From contig CABIZV010000006.1 in the NCBI GenBank assembly GCA_902363335.1, forward strand, positions 62,001 through 126,000: a DNA stretch of 64,000 nucleotides, read 5' to 3'. The notes beneath the pieces were generated by a model. It saw only the letters and a program-made list of their open reading frames with translations. It did not search any database and was not told where the DNA came from. Positions 9,415 to 17,955 of the stretch are shown here, in pieces. Position numbers and translations under genes: made by a program. Origin of the DNA: Enterobacteriaceae bacterium. Its GTDB lineage: Bacteria > Pseudomonadota > Gammaproteobacteria > Enterobacterales > Enterobacteriaceae. Within the stretch, counting starts at the first letter, position 1, and every line of letters begins with the position of its first letter.

Positions 9415-10137
9415 ATGCAGTTTATGCCGCCGCTCCAGTCCGCCACGCTCATCAAACGCTATAAGCGCTTTCTTGCTGATGTGATAACCCCCACGGGTGA
9501 AATTTTCACTTTGCACTGCCCCAATACCGGAGCAATGACCGGTTGTGCAACGCCGGGCGATACCGTGTGGTATTCCACATCAGAAAATACTAAGCGTAAG
9601 TATCCGCATACTTGGGAATTAACTCAGACGCAGAATGGGGCTTTTATATGCGTCAATACGCTCCGGGCAAATACATTAGCAAAAGAAGCGATAACGCTTG
9701 GGAACATACCTGAACTTACTGGCTACAACGCGCTGAAAAGTGAAGTGAAATACGGCACGGAAGGCAGCCGTATCGATATCATGTTACAGGCAGATGATCG
9801 TCCTTGCTGCTATATTGAAGTGAAGTCAGTGACGCTGGCAGAACAGGAGTATGGCTACTTCCCGGATGCCGTCACCGTGCGGGGTCAGAAGCATTTACGC
9901 GAACTGATGGGCGTTGTGGCGAACGGAGAGCGCGCCGTTTTACTGTTTGCAATCTTGCACTCAGCCATTGAATATTTCTCTCCGGCACACCATATTGATG
10001 CTCAATATGCAAAGCTATTAAATGAGGCGCACAAAAAGGGGGTAGAGATTTTGGCTTATAAAGCGGAACTTTCTGCCGACAATATCACTCTGATATCGCC
10101 GTTACCCGTCTCGTTAACCACGGGTGAATTTGCATAG
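9415..10137 (+). CDS. sfsA: SfsA, sugar fermentation stimulation protein
   Basis: SfsA was named for raising maltose fermentation in E. coli when overproduced. It has a putative nuclease-like fold and is thought to bind nucleic acid; its real role is unclear. Family landmarks visible are RYKRFLADV, HCPNTGAMTGC, RKYPHTWELTQ, SEVKYG..RID and the conserved YIEVKSVTL followed by YFPDAVTVRGQKHLREL. The 240-residue product is slightly longer than the E. coli form and ends differently (after ISPLPVSLT). Its middle third (about 9580-9720) uses more AT-rich codons, including ATA, than its neighbours. AAGGAAAT precedes the start. Confidence 0.93.
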   Translation: MQFMPPLQSATLIKRYKRFLADVITPTGEIFTLHCPNTGAMTGCATPGDTVWYSTSENTKRKYPHTWELTQTQNGAFICVNTLRANTLAKEAITLGNIPELTGYNALKSEVKYGTEGSRIDIMLQADDRPCCYIEVKSVTLAEQEYGYFPDAVTVRGQKHLRELMGVVANGERAVLLFAILHSAIEYFSPAHHIDAQYAKLLNEAHKKGVEILAYKAELSADNITLISPLPVSLTTGEFA

Positions 10138-10293
10138 AAAGTGTTCGGGCTGCGGCGCAAATACGCTTTTCCTCACAGCATTGTCAAGTGTTACGTTTAG
10201 ATAATTGCCATCGGGAAAAGCATCTGTTATTTATAGCGGCCTGATTTTTCCCCCGAACACGGGGATCGATAGTGCGTGTTAAGGAGAAACAAC

Positions 10294-10749
10294 ATGCAAG
10301 AAGGGCAAAACCGTAAAACATCGTCCCTGAGTATTCTGTCCATCGCAGGGGTAGAACCATACCAGGTTAAACCGGGCGAAGAGTATATGAACGAAGCCCA
10401 GCTAGCGCACTTCCGACGTATTCTTGAAGCATGGCGTAATCAACTTAGGGATGAAGTCGATCGCACCGTTACTCACATGCAGGACGAAGCTGCAAACTTC
10501 CCGGATCCGGTAGACCGTGCCGCGCAGGAAGAAGAATTCAGCCTCGAACTGCGTAACCGCGATCGTGAACGTAAACTCATCAAAAAGATCGAGAAAACGT
10601 TGAAGAAAGTCGAAGATGAAGATTTCGGCTACTGCGAATCCTGCGGTGTTGAAATTGGCATTCGTCGTCTGGAAGCACGTCCAACGGCTGACCTGTGTAT
10701 TGACTGCAAAACGCTGGCAGAAATCCGCGAAAAGCAGATGGCAGGTTAA
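10294..10749 (+). CDS. dksA: DksA, RNA polymerase-binding transcription factor
   Basis: DksA enters the secondary channel of RNA polymerase and works with ppGpp in the stringent response. From the ATG at 10294 the product is 151 residues and almost identical to E. coli DksA. It has an N-terminal helix region, a coiled coil with acidic tip residues (PDPVDRA), and a zinc finger with CESC and CIDC. AAGGAG lies 8 bases before this ATG; an ATG six codons upstream would bury that site and is rejected. It stands alone after sfsA with a 156-base leader and a terminator hairpin after the stop. Confidence 0.98.
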   Translation: MQEGQNRKTSSLSILSIAGVEPYQVKPGEEYMNEAQLAHFRRILEAWRNQLRDEVDRTVTHMQDEAANFPDPVDRAAQEEEFSLELRNRDRERKLIKKIEKTLKKVEDEDFGYCESCGVEIGIRRLEARPTADLCIDCKTLAEIREKQMAG

Positions 10750-10771
10750 TCGCTCGCGAATACTCTATCTT

Positions 10772-10800
10772 CAAGGCGGGAGTCACTTCCCGCCTTGTCA
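10772..10800 (+). terminator. Intrinsic terminator of dksA
   Basis: CAAGGCGGGA and TCCCGCCTTG form a 10-bp stem with a 6-base loop, starting 23 bases after the dksA stop and followed by a moderately T-rich tract (TCATTTATT). It precedes the gluQ start directly. Confidence 0.7.
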
Positions 10801-10818
10801 TTTATTACTGCTATAAAC

Positions 10819-11715
10819 ATGTTATCAAAACCCTATATCGGGCGTTTCGCCCCCTCACCTTCCGGTGAACTGCATTTCGGCTCGCTTATTGCGGCGCTTG
10901 GCAGCTATCTACAGGCTCGCGCCCAACAAGGCGTCTGGCGAGTTCGTATAGAAGATATCGATCCCCCTCGTGAAGTTCCCGGTGCTGCAACGACGATTTT
11001 GCATCAGCTGGAACATTACGGCCTGCACTGGGACGGCGACGTTCTGTGGCAATCTCAGCGACACGATGCTTACCGCGAAGCGCTGGCCTGGCTAAAAAAT
11101 CAGGACCTGTGCTATTTCTGCACCTGTACGCGAGCGCGTATTCAGAGCGTGGGCGGAACCTATGACGGTCACTGCCGCAAGCGGGGCATTGGGCCGGAAA
11201 ATGCCGCCCTACGTTTGCGCCAGGTTAATCCGGTGATGGCGTTCAACGACAGGCTGCGCGGAACGCTCCAGGCTGACGAGCGACTGGCGCGCGAAGATTT
11301 TATTATTCATCGCCGTGATGGACTTTTTGCCTACAACCTGGCGGTAGTGGTCGACGATCATTTCCAGGGCGTGACTGAAATCGTCCGTGGCGCAGATTTA
11401 ATTGAACCCACCGTGCGACAGATTTCGCTCTACCAGCAGTTTGGCTGGCCGGTGCCTGATTATATTCATCTGCCGCTGGCATTGAATGAAGAAGGTGCTA
11501 AACTTTCCAAGCAAAATCATGCACCTGCTTTACCCACTGGCGATCCGCGTCCTGTTCTTATCGAGGCGCTGCGCTTTCTGGGGCAGGCGATACCTGCGCA
11601 ATGGCAGGATTTGACGACGGCGCAATTATTACAAAATGCCGTCCTTCACTGGTCGCTCACCGCGGTGCCCGAGACAGCGAAGATCAATCCGCCATTCTCA
11701 AATGCGTTAGGCTGA
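10819..11715 (+). CDS. gluQ: Glutamyl-Q tRNA(Asp) synthetase
   Basis: GluQ is a shortened paralogue of glutamyl-tRNA synthetase that attaches glutamate to queuosine at position 34 of tRNA(Asp). It keeps the class I Rossmann catalytic core with a HIGH-like signature (APSPSGELHFGSL) and a KMSKS-like KLSKQ, plus zinc ligands in CTCT and a downstream Y/C pair (TYDGHC). It lacks an anticodon-binding domain. I chose ATG at 10819 (298 aa, MLSKPYIGRF); an upstream TTG at 10795 lies inside the dksA terminator. It is followed closely by pcnB. Confidence 0.94.
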   Translation: MLSKPYIGRFAPSPSGELHFGSLIAALGSYLQARAQQGVWRVRIEDIDPPREVPGAATTILHQLEHYGLHWDGDVLWQSQRHDAYREALAWLKNQDLCYFCTCTRARIQSVGGTYDGHCRKRGIGPENAALRLRQVNPVMAFNDRLRGTLQADERLAREDFIIHRRDGLFAYNLAVVVDDHFQGVTEIVRGADLIEPTVRQISLYQQFGWPVPDYIHLPLALNEEGAKLSKQNHAPALPTGDPRPVLIEALRFLGQAIPAQWQDLTTAQLLQNAVLHWSLTAVPETAKINPPFSNALG

Positions 11716-11760
11716 GCTATGATTAGCCGCTATTTTTTTGTCCTGGATACTGATATTACC

Positions 11761-11773
11761 GAGGTGCACCATT
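11761..11773 (+). promoter_or_regulatory. Ribosome binding site and AUU start of pcnB
   Basis: GAGGTG at 11761-11766 followed by CACC and ATT at 11771-11773 fixes the pcnB start. AUU is normally discriminated against by initiation factor IF3; in E. coli it keeps poly(A) polymerase scarce. The same arrangement is seen here. Confidence 0.85.
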
Positions 11774-13168
11774 TTTACCCGAGTCGCTAATTTCTGCCGC
11801 AAGGTGCTAAGCCGTGAGGAGAGCGAGGCTGAGAACGCCGTTGCTAAACCTGCTATGACTGTCATTCCGCGCGAGCAGCACGCTATTTCCCGCAAAGATA
11901 TTAGCGAGAACGCCCTCAAGGTTCTTTATCGTCTGAACAAATCAGGCTACGAGGCTTATCTCGTTGGCGGCGGTGTCCGCGACCTGCTTTTAGGCAAAAA
12001 ACCAAAAGATTTCGATGTCACCACCAGCGCCACCCCAGAACAGGTGCGAAAACTGTTCCGTAACTGTCGTCTGGTAGGACGCCGTTTCCGCCTGGCACAC
12101 GTCATGTTTGGCCCGGAAATTATCGAGGTTGCCACCTTCCGTGGTCACCATGAAGACGGCCAGTCTGACCGAACCACCTCTCAGCGTGGGCAAAACGGGA
12201 TGCTGCTGCGTGACAATATCTTCGGCTCCATCGAAGATGATGCCCAGCGTCGCGACTTCACCATCAACAGCCTTTACTACAGCGTGGCCGACTTTACCGT
12301 TCGCGACTACGTTGGCGGTATGCAGGATTTGTCTGACGGCGTGATCCGCCTCATCGGCGATCCTGAAACCCGCTACCGTGAAGATCCGGTACGCATGCTG
12401 CGAGCGGTCCGTTTTGCCGCCAAGCTCTCTATGCGTATCAGCCCGGAAACGGCCGAGCCTATCTCGCGTCTGGCGACGTTGATGCACGATGTCCCGCCGG
12501 CACGTCTGTTCGAAGAAGCGCTCAAGCTGCTGCAAGCTGGCTATGGTTATGAAACCTATAAGCTGCTGCGTGAATACAATCTGTTCCAGCCGCTGTTCCC
12601 GACCATCACCCGCTACTTCACCGAAGATGGTGATAGCCCGATGGAGCGCATTATTGCGCAGGTGCTGAAGAATACCGACAACCGTATCCACAACGATATG
12701 CGCGTCAACCCGGCCTTCCTGTTTGCCGCCATGTTCTGGTATCCGCTGCTGGAAATGGCGCAGAAGATCGCTCAGGAAAGCGGCCTGGTCTATCACGATG
12801 CCTTCGCGCTGGCGATGAATGATGTGCTGGACGAAGCCTGCCGTTCTCTGGCGATTCCAAAACGTATTACCGCGCTGGTACGCGACATCTGGCAGCTACA
12901 GTTGCGTATGTCTCGTCGTCAGGGCAAGCGCGCGTGGAAGCTGATGGAGCATCCAAAATTCCGCGCCGCTTACGACCTGCTGGCGCTGCGTGCCGAAGCG
13001 GAAAACAATCACGAACTGCAGCGTTTAACCCAGTGGTGGAGCGAGTTCCAGGTAGTTGCTCCTCCGGCACAGAAAGATATGCTAAACGATCTGGGTGATG
13101 AGCCCGATACCCGCCGCCGCCATCGTCGCCCGCGTAAACGCGCGCCGCGCCGTGAGGGTAGCGCGTGA
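11771..13168 (+). CDS. pcnB: Poly(A) polymerase I, starting at an AUU codon
   Basis: PcnB adds poly(A) tails to RNA 3' ends, marking them for decay, and controls ColE1-type plasmid copy number through RNA I. The product has the nucleotidyltransferase signature VGGGVRDLLLGKKPKDFDV, an RRDFTINSLYY motif and a strongly basic C-terminus (RRRHRRPRKRAPRRE). The start is ATT at 11771, with GAGGTG five bases upstream, giving 465 residues (FTRVANFCRKVLSREESE after the start). That is exactly the E. coli protein, which is known to initiate at AUU. A longer in-frame ATG at 11738 has no ribosome binding site. The stop overlaps the GTG of folK. Confidence 0.95.
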   Translation: MFTRVANFCRKVLSREESEAENAVAKPAMTVIPREQHAISRKDISENALKVLYRLNKSGYEAYLVGGGVRDLLLGKKPKDFDVTTSATPEQVRKLFRNCRLVGRRFRLAHVMFGPEIIEVATFRGHHEDGQSDRTTSQRGQNGMLLRDNIFGSIEDDAQRRDFTINSLYYSVADFTVRDYVGGMQDLSDGVIRLIGDPETRYREDPVRMLRAVRFAAKLSMRISPETAEPISRLATLMHDVPPARLFEEALKLLQAGYGYETYKLLREYNLFQPLFPTITRYFTEDGDSPMERIIAQVLKNTDNRIHNDMRVNPAFLFAAMFWYPLLEMAQKIAQESGLVYHDAFALAMNDVLDEACRSLAIPKRITALVRDIWQLQLRMSRRQGKRAWKLMEHPKFRAAYDLLALRAEAENNHELQRLTQWWSEFQVVAPPAQKDMLNDLGDEPDTRRRHRRPRKRAPRREGSA

Positions 13169-13644
13169 CGCTTGCGTATATCGCACTCGGCAGCAACCTC
13201 GCCTCTCCTTTGGAGCAAGTGAATGCTGCCGTACAGGCCATCGGGGAAATTCCTGATAGCCACGTGGTTGCCGTTTCATCGTTTTACCGCACGCCGCCGC
13301 TCGGCCCGCAGGATCAACCTGATTACCTGAATGCCGCAGTGGCGCTGGAAACAGCGCTGGCGCCGGAAGCGTTGCTCAGCCACACCCAGCGCATTGAACT
13401 GCAACAAGGTCGAACCCGAAAAGCGGAACGCTGGGGGCCTCGCACGCTGGATCTCGATATCATGTTGTTTGGTCAGGAAACAATTCACACCGAGATTCTG
13501 ACCGTCCCACATTACGACATGTACAACCGTGGCTTTATGCTGTGGCCGCTGTACGAAATCGCCCCTTCCCTGCTCTTCCCTGACGGCGTCACTCTGCAAC
13601 AGCGTCTTGATGCGCTGGCGGCAGAAAAACCCGCACGTTGGTAG
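13165..13644 (+). CDS. folK: 6-hydroxymethyl-7,8-dihydropterin pyrophosphokinase
   Basis: FolK transfers pyrophosphate from ATP to 6-hydroxymethyl-7,8-dihydropterin in folate synthesis. The 159-residue length equals the E. coli enzyme. Family features are the N-terminal IALGSNLASPLEQV, SSFYRTPPLGP.DQPDYLNA and the signature RWGPRTLDLDIMLF with the metal-binding Asp pair. The start is GTG, overlapping the pcnB stop (GTGA), so translation is coupled to pcnB. Confidence 0.96.
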   Translation: MTLAYIALGSNLASPLEQVNAAVQAIGEIPDSHVVAVSSFYRTPPLGPQDQPDYLNAAVALETALAPEALLSHTQRIELQQGRTRKAERWGPRTLDLDIMLFGQETIHTEILTVPHYDMYNRGFMLWPLYEIAPSLLFPDGVTLQQRLDALAAEKPARW

Positions 13645-13764
13645 TGCCCACCTCTCGTTTTTAGCGATACCTGCTTTACGCGTTATCGGTTGCCTAAAAT
13701 AATTGCCCCCCTGAATACGGCTGTTAAAATGCCGGATAATTCGACCCTATTATCAGGATGCTTT

Positions 13765-14556
13765 ATGAAACCGACCACCATCGCTTTATTGCAGAAATGC
13801 AAGCAAGAGAAAAAACGCTTTGCAACGATTACGGCGTACGATTTCAGCTTTGCCAAACTGTTTGCGGACGCTGGCATAAACGTCATGCTGGTCGGCGATT
13901 CTCTGGGGATGACGGTGCAAGGCCACGACTCTACCCTGCCAGTCACCGTCAACGATATTTGTTATCACACCCAGGCAGTACGTCGCGGCGCGCCAAACTG
14001 CCTGCTGCTTTCCGACCTGCCATTTATGGCCTACGCCACACCAGAGCAGGCATTTGAAAATGCAGCGGCAGTAATGCGCGCGGGTGCCAATATGGTCAAA
14101 ATCGAAGGCGGCGCCTGGCTGGTGGATACCGTCAAAATGCTCACCGATCGCGCGGTGCCGGTTTGCGGACACCTGGGCTTGACGCCGCAATCGGTGAATA
14201 TCTTTGGCGGCTATAAAGTACAGGGCCGCGGTGATGCCGGGCAGGTGTTGCTGGATGATGCCCTGGCGCTGGAAGCGGCTGGCGCACAGCTCATGGTGCT
14301 GGAATGCGTTCCGGTTGAACTGGCAAAACGCGTAACTGAAGCGCTCTCGATTCCGGTTATCGGTATCGGCGCTGGCAACGTCACCGACGGGCAAATCCTG
14401 GTCATGCATGATGCATTCGGTATTACCGGCGGCCATATTCCTAAATTTGCGAAAAATTTCCTGGCCCAGGCAGGCGACATGCGTGCAGCGGTAGAGCAAT
14501 ATATGGCTGAAGTGGAGTCCGGCGTTTATCCGGGCGAAGAACACAGTTTCCATTAA
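13765..14556 (+). CDS. panB: Ketopantoate hydroxymethyltransferase
   Basis: PanB makes ketopantoate from alpha-ketoisovalerate and methylene-tetrahydrofolate, the first committed step to pantothenate and CoA. The product (263 aa from ATG at 13765, MKPTTIALLQ) contains the conserved TAYDFSFAKLFADAG, GDSLGMTVQGHDSTLPVT with the metal-binding Asp, MVKIEGG, and the late catalytic Glu in LVLECVP. AGGATG precedes the chosen ATG; an upstream ATG at 13690 has no family similarity. It is followed by panC after a REP-containing gap, and panD lies further on. Confidence 0.97.
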   Translation: MKPTTIALLQKCKQEKKRFATITAYDFSFAKLFADAGINVMLVGDSLGMTVQGHDSTLPVTVNDICYHTQAVRRGAPNCLLLSDLPFMAYATPEQAFENAAAVMRAGANMVKIEGGAWLVDTVKMLTDRAVPVCGHLGLTPQSVNIFGGYKVQGRGDAGQVLLDDALALEAAGAQLMVLECVPVELAKRVTEALSIPVIGIGAGNVTDGQILVMHDAFGITGGHIPKFAKNFLAQAGDMRAAVEQYMAEVESGVYPGEEHSFH

Positions 14557-14580
14557 TTTTTCGCTCCGGGGTAACCTGAC

Positions 14581-14665
14581 GTAGGCCTGATAAGGTAAAG
14601 CCGCCATCAGGCGACCCCGCGCGTATTGCCGGATGACGGCGCGTAACGCGTCTTCTCCGGCCTAC
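14581..14665. repeat. REP pair (BIME) between panB and panC
   Basis: Two inverted REP-like units (GTAGGCCTGATAAGG ... GCCATCAGGC and GCCGGATGACGGC ... TCCGGCCTAC) fill most of the 139-base panB-panC gap. Such elements often stabilise upstream mRNA segments or act as weak terminators. Confidence 0.75.
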
Positions 14666-14695
14666 AGGTCATCAGGAAATTCAAGGAGTTATGTT

Positions 14696-15544
14696 GTGTT
14701 GATTATTGAAACCCTGCCGCTACTGCGTCAGCATATCCGCCGTCTGCGTCAGGAAGGCAAACGCGTCGCGCTCGTGCCCACCATGGGCAACCTGCACGAC
14801 GGCCATATGACGTTAGTTGAAGAGGCAAAAACGCGCGCCGACGTCGTGGTGGTCAGTATCTTCGTCAACCCGATGCAATTTGACCGTGCTGAGGACCTGG
14901 CTAACTACCCGCGCACGCTCCAGGAAGATTGCGAGAAGCTGAACAAGCGTAAAGTGGATTATGTCTTTGCTCCCGCCGTGGCTGAAATTTACCCGCAGGG
15001 CACGGAGAATCAGACTTTCGTTGATGTTCCTGGTCTCTCAACGATGCTCGAAGGTGCCAGCCGCCCTGGGCATTTCCGCGGGGTTTCCACCATTGTTAGT
15101 AAGTTATTTAATTTGATTCAGCCGGACATCGCCTGTTTCGGTGAGAAGGATTTCCAGCAGTTGGCGCTCTTGCGCAAGATGGTCGCCGATATGGGCTATG
15201 ACATTGAGATCGTCGGCGTCCCGATTATCCGTGCCAAAGACGGGCTGGCATTAAGCTCCCGTAACGGTTATCTGACCGCAGAGCAGCGTAAAATCGCACC
15301 GGGCCTGTATAAGGTGCTGAGCAGCGTTGCCGCGAAGTTGAAGGCCGGTGAGCGTGAACTTGATGAGATCATCGCCATCGCCGAGCAGGAGCTTAACGAA
15401 AAAGGCTTTCGCGCCGACGATATTCAGATTCGCGATGCCGATACTCTTCTCAGCCTTACCGAAAACAGTCAACGCGCCGTGATTTTGATGGCAGCCTGGC
15501 TGGGCAAAGCGCGGCTTATCGATAACCAAAGCATCGAGCTATAA
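14696..15544 (+). CDS. panC: Pantothenate synthetase
   Basis: PanC joins pantoate and beta-alanine with ATP to give pantothenate. The start is GTG at 14696 with AAGGAG upstream, giving 282 residues (VLIIETLPLLRQ), close to the E. coli length. The class I nucleotidyltransferase fold is shown by the HIGH-like motif MGNLHDGHM, SIFVNPMQF, FGEKDFQQL and the KMSKS-like LALSSRNGYL. With panB and panD it covers the pantothenate branch. The E. coli gene yadD, which separates panC from panD there, is absent here. Confidence 0.97.
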   Translation: MLIIETLPLLRQHIRRLRQEGKRVALVPTMGNLHDGHMTLVEEAKTRADVVVVSIFVNPMQFDRAEDLANYPRTLQEDCEKLNKRKVDYVFAPAVAEIYPQGTENQTFVDVPGLSTMLEGASRPGHFRGVSTIVSKLFNLIQPDIACFGEKDFQQLALLRKMVADMGYDIEIVGVPIIRAKDGLALSSRNGYLTAEQRKIAPGLYKVLSSVAAKLKAGERELDEIIAIAEQELNEKGFRADDIQIRDADTLLSLTENSQRAVILMAAWLGKARLIDNQSIEL

Positions 15545-15548
15545 AAAA

Positions 15549-15623
15549 GTAGCCCGTCCAGGGGAAGCGCCGCCGGGGGTGGTTCGGTGCCAATCCCGGC
15601 GGCGCTTCGCTTGGCCGGGCTAC
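15549..15623. repeat. GTAGCCCGG-type palindromic element
   Basis: A 75-base GC-rich imperfect palindrome (GTAGCCCGTCCAGGGGAAGC ... GCTTGGCCGGGCTAC) lies just after panC. It is the same family as copies near 3.4, 29.3, 42.2 and 35.85-36.4 kb. It probably forms a long hairpin in the panC transcript. The remaining bases up to panD (15624-15808) look like leader and promoter sequence without a gene. Confidence 0.7.
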
Positions 15624-15808
15624 AAAAATTTTCGCTATTCTGCAAAACGATATCGTTTGCAGTCTCCAATGCGTGACGATACGCAATTTATGGTAAGCAG
15701 GCTTAATCCCATCTAGACACCTGGTTTAAATGGGGCAATACTGCTTGCGAAATTTCTCAAGGCAGTCGAAAACTGCTTTGTTTCCGTTAAGAATTAAAGG
15801 TAGACGCT

Positions 15809-16189
15809 ATGATTCGCACTATGCTGCAGGGCAAACTCCACCGCGTTAAGGTTACGCAGTCTGATCTGCACTATGAAGGCTCCTGCGCCATCGATCAGGA
15901 CTTCCTCGACGCCGCCGGAATTCTGGAAAACGAAGCCATTGATATCTGGAATGTGAACAACGGCAAGCGTTTCTCCACTTACGCCATCGCGGCGGAGCGT
16001 GGTTCTAAGATTATCTCCGTTAACGGCGCAGCGGCGCATAATGCTGATGTCGGCGATATCGTGATTATCGCGAGCTTCGTGACCATGTCTGACGAAGAAG
16101 CACGGAACTGGCGCCCAAATGTTGCCTATTTTGAAGGTGACAATGAAATGAAACGTACGGCGAAAGCGATCCCGGTTCAGGTTGCCTGA
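15809..16189 (+). CDS. panD: Aspartate 1-decarboxylase proenzyme
   Basis: PanD makes beta-alanine from aspartate for pantothenate synthesis. It is a pyruvoyl enzyme that cleaves itself between Gly24 and Ser25, visible here as YEG-SCAIDQ. The remaining family features are WNVNNGKRFSTYAI (with the Tyr near 58) and NGAAAHNADVGDIVII. The length is 126 residues, as in E. coli. AAAGGTAGACGCT precedes the ATG. A 7-bp weak hairpin (16197-16222) after the stop may terminate it. In E. coli panD is directly convergent with yadE; here a fimbrial operon separates them. Confidence 0.97.
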   Translation: MIRTMLQGKLHRVKVTQSDLHYEGSCAIDQDFLDAAGILENEAIDIWNVNNGKRFSTYAIAAERGSKIISVNGAAAHNADVGDIVIIASFVTMSDEEARNWRPNVAYFEGDNEMKRTAKAIPVQVA

Positions 16190-16509
16190 TAAATTTGGGG
16201 CAGGAATATTATTTTCTGCCTCAATATATAAAAGCCCTCTTCCAAATAAATAATAACAATGATAGATTAATATAAATCATAGAAACAGCCAGGCTAATCA
16301 CATTAGTCAAACACATAGATTTTCCCCTTCAAAAATATCAAATCCATCATATGATATTATATGATTAAAAATAATTTATTTTCATTTTAAATTTACTAAA
16401 TCCACTCCTTCTTAGTCCTGATATAAAATTCTCACACCCAAGCTTACGTTTGGTCAATTCCTTTCGCCTTTGCGAAAAGAACTCATATTTTTATATGGAT
16501 ATTTCGAAA
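16190..16509. other. AT-rich leader region of the fimbrial operon
   Basis: This 320-base stretch between panD and the first pilin gene is much richer in A and T than its surroundings (runs such as AAAATAATTTATTTTCATTTT). It contains no gene I can support. It must hold the operon promoter and is a likely site for H-NS silencing. I see no long inverted repeats of the kind used by FimB/FimE-type phase switches. Confidence 0.55.
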
Positions 16510-17121
16510 ATGAAAAAGTTAACTATTTCGGCTGCAGCTGTTGTATTTGCACTGAGTTCAGCATCTGTGTTTGCTGAAGATACTACTGGCACCATTCCTG
16601 ATGGTACCGATATTGGCCTCATCACCTTTGATGGTGCAGTGAGCGACAGCACCTGTAAAATCACCACTAACAATGGCGAATTGGCGAACAATATCACTAT
16701 CACTCTGCCGGTTGTGCAGAAAAGTGAGGTTGAAGCGACTGATATCAACACTGGTGTCGGTTCTAAAGAGTTTGAGCTGCATCTTAGCGAATGCGCAGCC
16801 GCGGTTAAAACGGCTTCAGCTAGCTTTACTTCTCAGCAGTTTGCAGAGCTTTCTAACGGCACGCTGAAGGCTGACCCTACCGTCAGTGGCCACGCTGATA
16901 ACGTGAGCCTTGCACTGTATAACAACACCACCTCAAACATCGAACGTATTCAGGTCGGCCTACCAGCTAATAACACCCAAAGTGTGACCCTCGTCGGCGG
17001 CATCGGCGATCTGGCTTATCGTGTGGCTTACGTCCCAAGCGCTGACTGGGTAAAAGGCACCAACGATATCACTGCGGGTAAAGTGACCAGTAACGCTACT
17101 TTCACCATGTCTTACCAGTAA
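16510..17121 (+). CDS. Major fimbrial subunit (chaperone-usher pilin)
   Basis: First gene of a seven-gene chaperone-usher operon. From the ATG at 16510 the product has a classic signal peptide (MKKLTISAAAVVFALSSASVFA), a pilin fold with two cysteines (DSTCKIT and LSECAAA) and the C-terminal beta-zipper motif ending in TFTMSYQ with penultimate Tyr. At about 203 residues it is slightly larger than FimA. An ATG at 16495 (MDISK) is also possible; I prefer 16510 because of the signal peptide. Being first and followed by a chaperone, it is probably the shaft pilin. Gene order resembles the Sta cluster of Salmonella Typhi, but I cannot confirm that name. Confidence 0.88.
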   Translation: MKKLTISAAAVVFALSSASVFAEDTTGTIPDGTDIGLITFDGAVSDSTCKITTNNGELANNITITLPVVQKSEVEATDINTGVGSKEFELHLSECAAAVKTASASFTSQQFAELSNGTLKADPTVSGHADNVSLALYNNTTSNIERIQVGLPANNTQSVTLVGGIGDLAYRVAYVPSADWVKGTNDITAGKVTSNATFTMSYQ

Positions 17122-17185
17122 TCGTTAGCTAAGTTTACGTTGTGGTACGCCTGCTACACAGCAGGCGTACTTTATGGAGCCTAAA

Positions 17186-17908
17186 ATGCGCATGTGCACA
17201 CGTTTTTCCCTCGCGTCGCTGATTTGTCTTGCCGCTGGTGTCTGCACCTTTAACGCGAGTGCAGATATTGTTATTTCCGGAACCCGCGTGATCTACCCGC
17301 AATCCGCTAAAGACGTCACCGTTAAGATGCAAAACCGCGGCAATAAGCCGCTGTTGGTACAGTCCTGGCTTGATGATGGTCGCGACACCGTTAACCCGCA
17401 AGAACTTAAGCTGCCGTTTGTCGTCACTCCCCCGGTGTCGCGCGTGGATCCGGCAAAAGGCCAAACCGTTCGCATCACCTGGACCGGGCAGGCACTGCCG
17501 CAGGATCGAGAATCATTATTCTGGCTCAACGTTCTGGAAGTTCCGCCAAAAGGCAAAGACGCCGATACCCAAAGCGTCCTGCAACTGGCGTTCCGTACGC
17601 GTATTAAGATGTTTTTCCGCCCTGATAATTTAAAAAGCGAACCTTCTATAGCCGCGGGCCAACTAGTCTGGTCACAAACTAATAACGCATTAATGGCCAA
17701 CAATACCAGCCCGTATTACGTCTCAATGGCCAGCGCTTCAATTAGTGTAAATGGTAAAAAGATCGACGTTGATGCCCACACTATACCGCCAATGTCTAAT
17801 GAAACGGTTCCGGTTAAAACAACCGCTAATCTCGGTGGGGGAAAAATAGATTACGTCACAATTAATGATTTTGGTGGCGTTGAGAATCATCAGGCCACAA
17901 TTAAATAA
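17186..17908 (+). CDS. Periplasmic fimbrial chaperone (PapD family)
   Basis: This protein would cap pilin subunits in the periplasm by donor-strand complementation and deliver them to the usher. It has a signal peptide (RFSLASLICLAAGVCTFNASA), an immunoglobulin-like domain starting with IVISGTRVIYP, the VSRVDPAKGQTVRI motif and the family signature LPQDRESLFWLNVLEVPP. The second domain follows. I chose ATG at 17186, 7 bases after GGAG; an ATG at 17174 lies before that site. About 240 residues is normal for the family. It lies 64 bases after the pilin gene. Confidence 0.92.
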   Translation: MRMCTRFSLASLICLAAGVCTFNASADIVISGTRVIYPQSAKDVTVKMQNRGNKPLLVQSWLDDGRDTVNPQELKLPFVVTPPVSRVDPAKGQTVRITWTGQALPQDRESLFWLNVLEVPPKGKDADTQSVLQLAFRTRIKMFFRPDNLKSEPSIAAGQLVWSQTNNALMANNTSPYYVSMASASISVNGKKIDVDAHTIPPMSNETVPVKTTANLGGGKIDYVTINDFGGVENHQATIK

Positions 17909-17955
17909 TACTCGGAGCTGAAGGACTCAGCGTCGTTAAATAAGCAAGGGATGAT

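Noticed and set aside
10795..10818. Upstream TTG start for gluQ
   Set aside because: It lies within the dksA terminator hairpin and adds residues without family similarity; ATG at 10819 is better.
16190..16509. Fim-type invertible phase switch upstream of the pilin gene
   Set aside because: No pair of long inverted repeats and no recombinase gene nearby.
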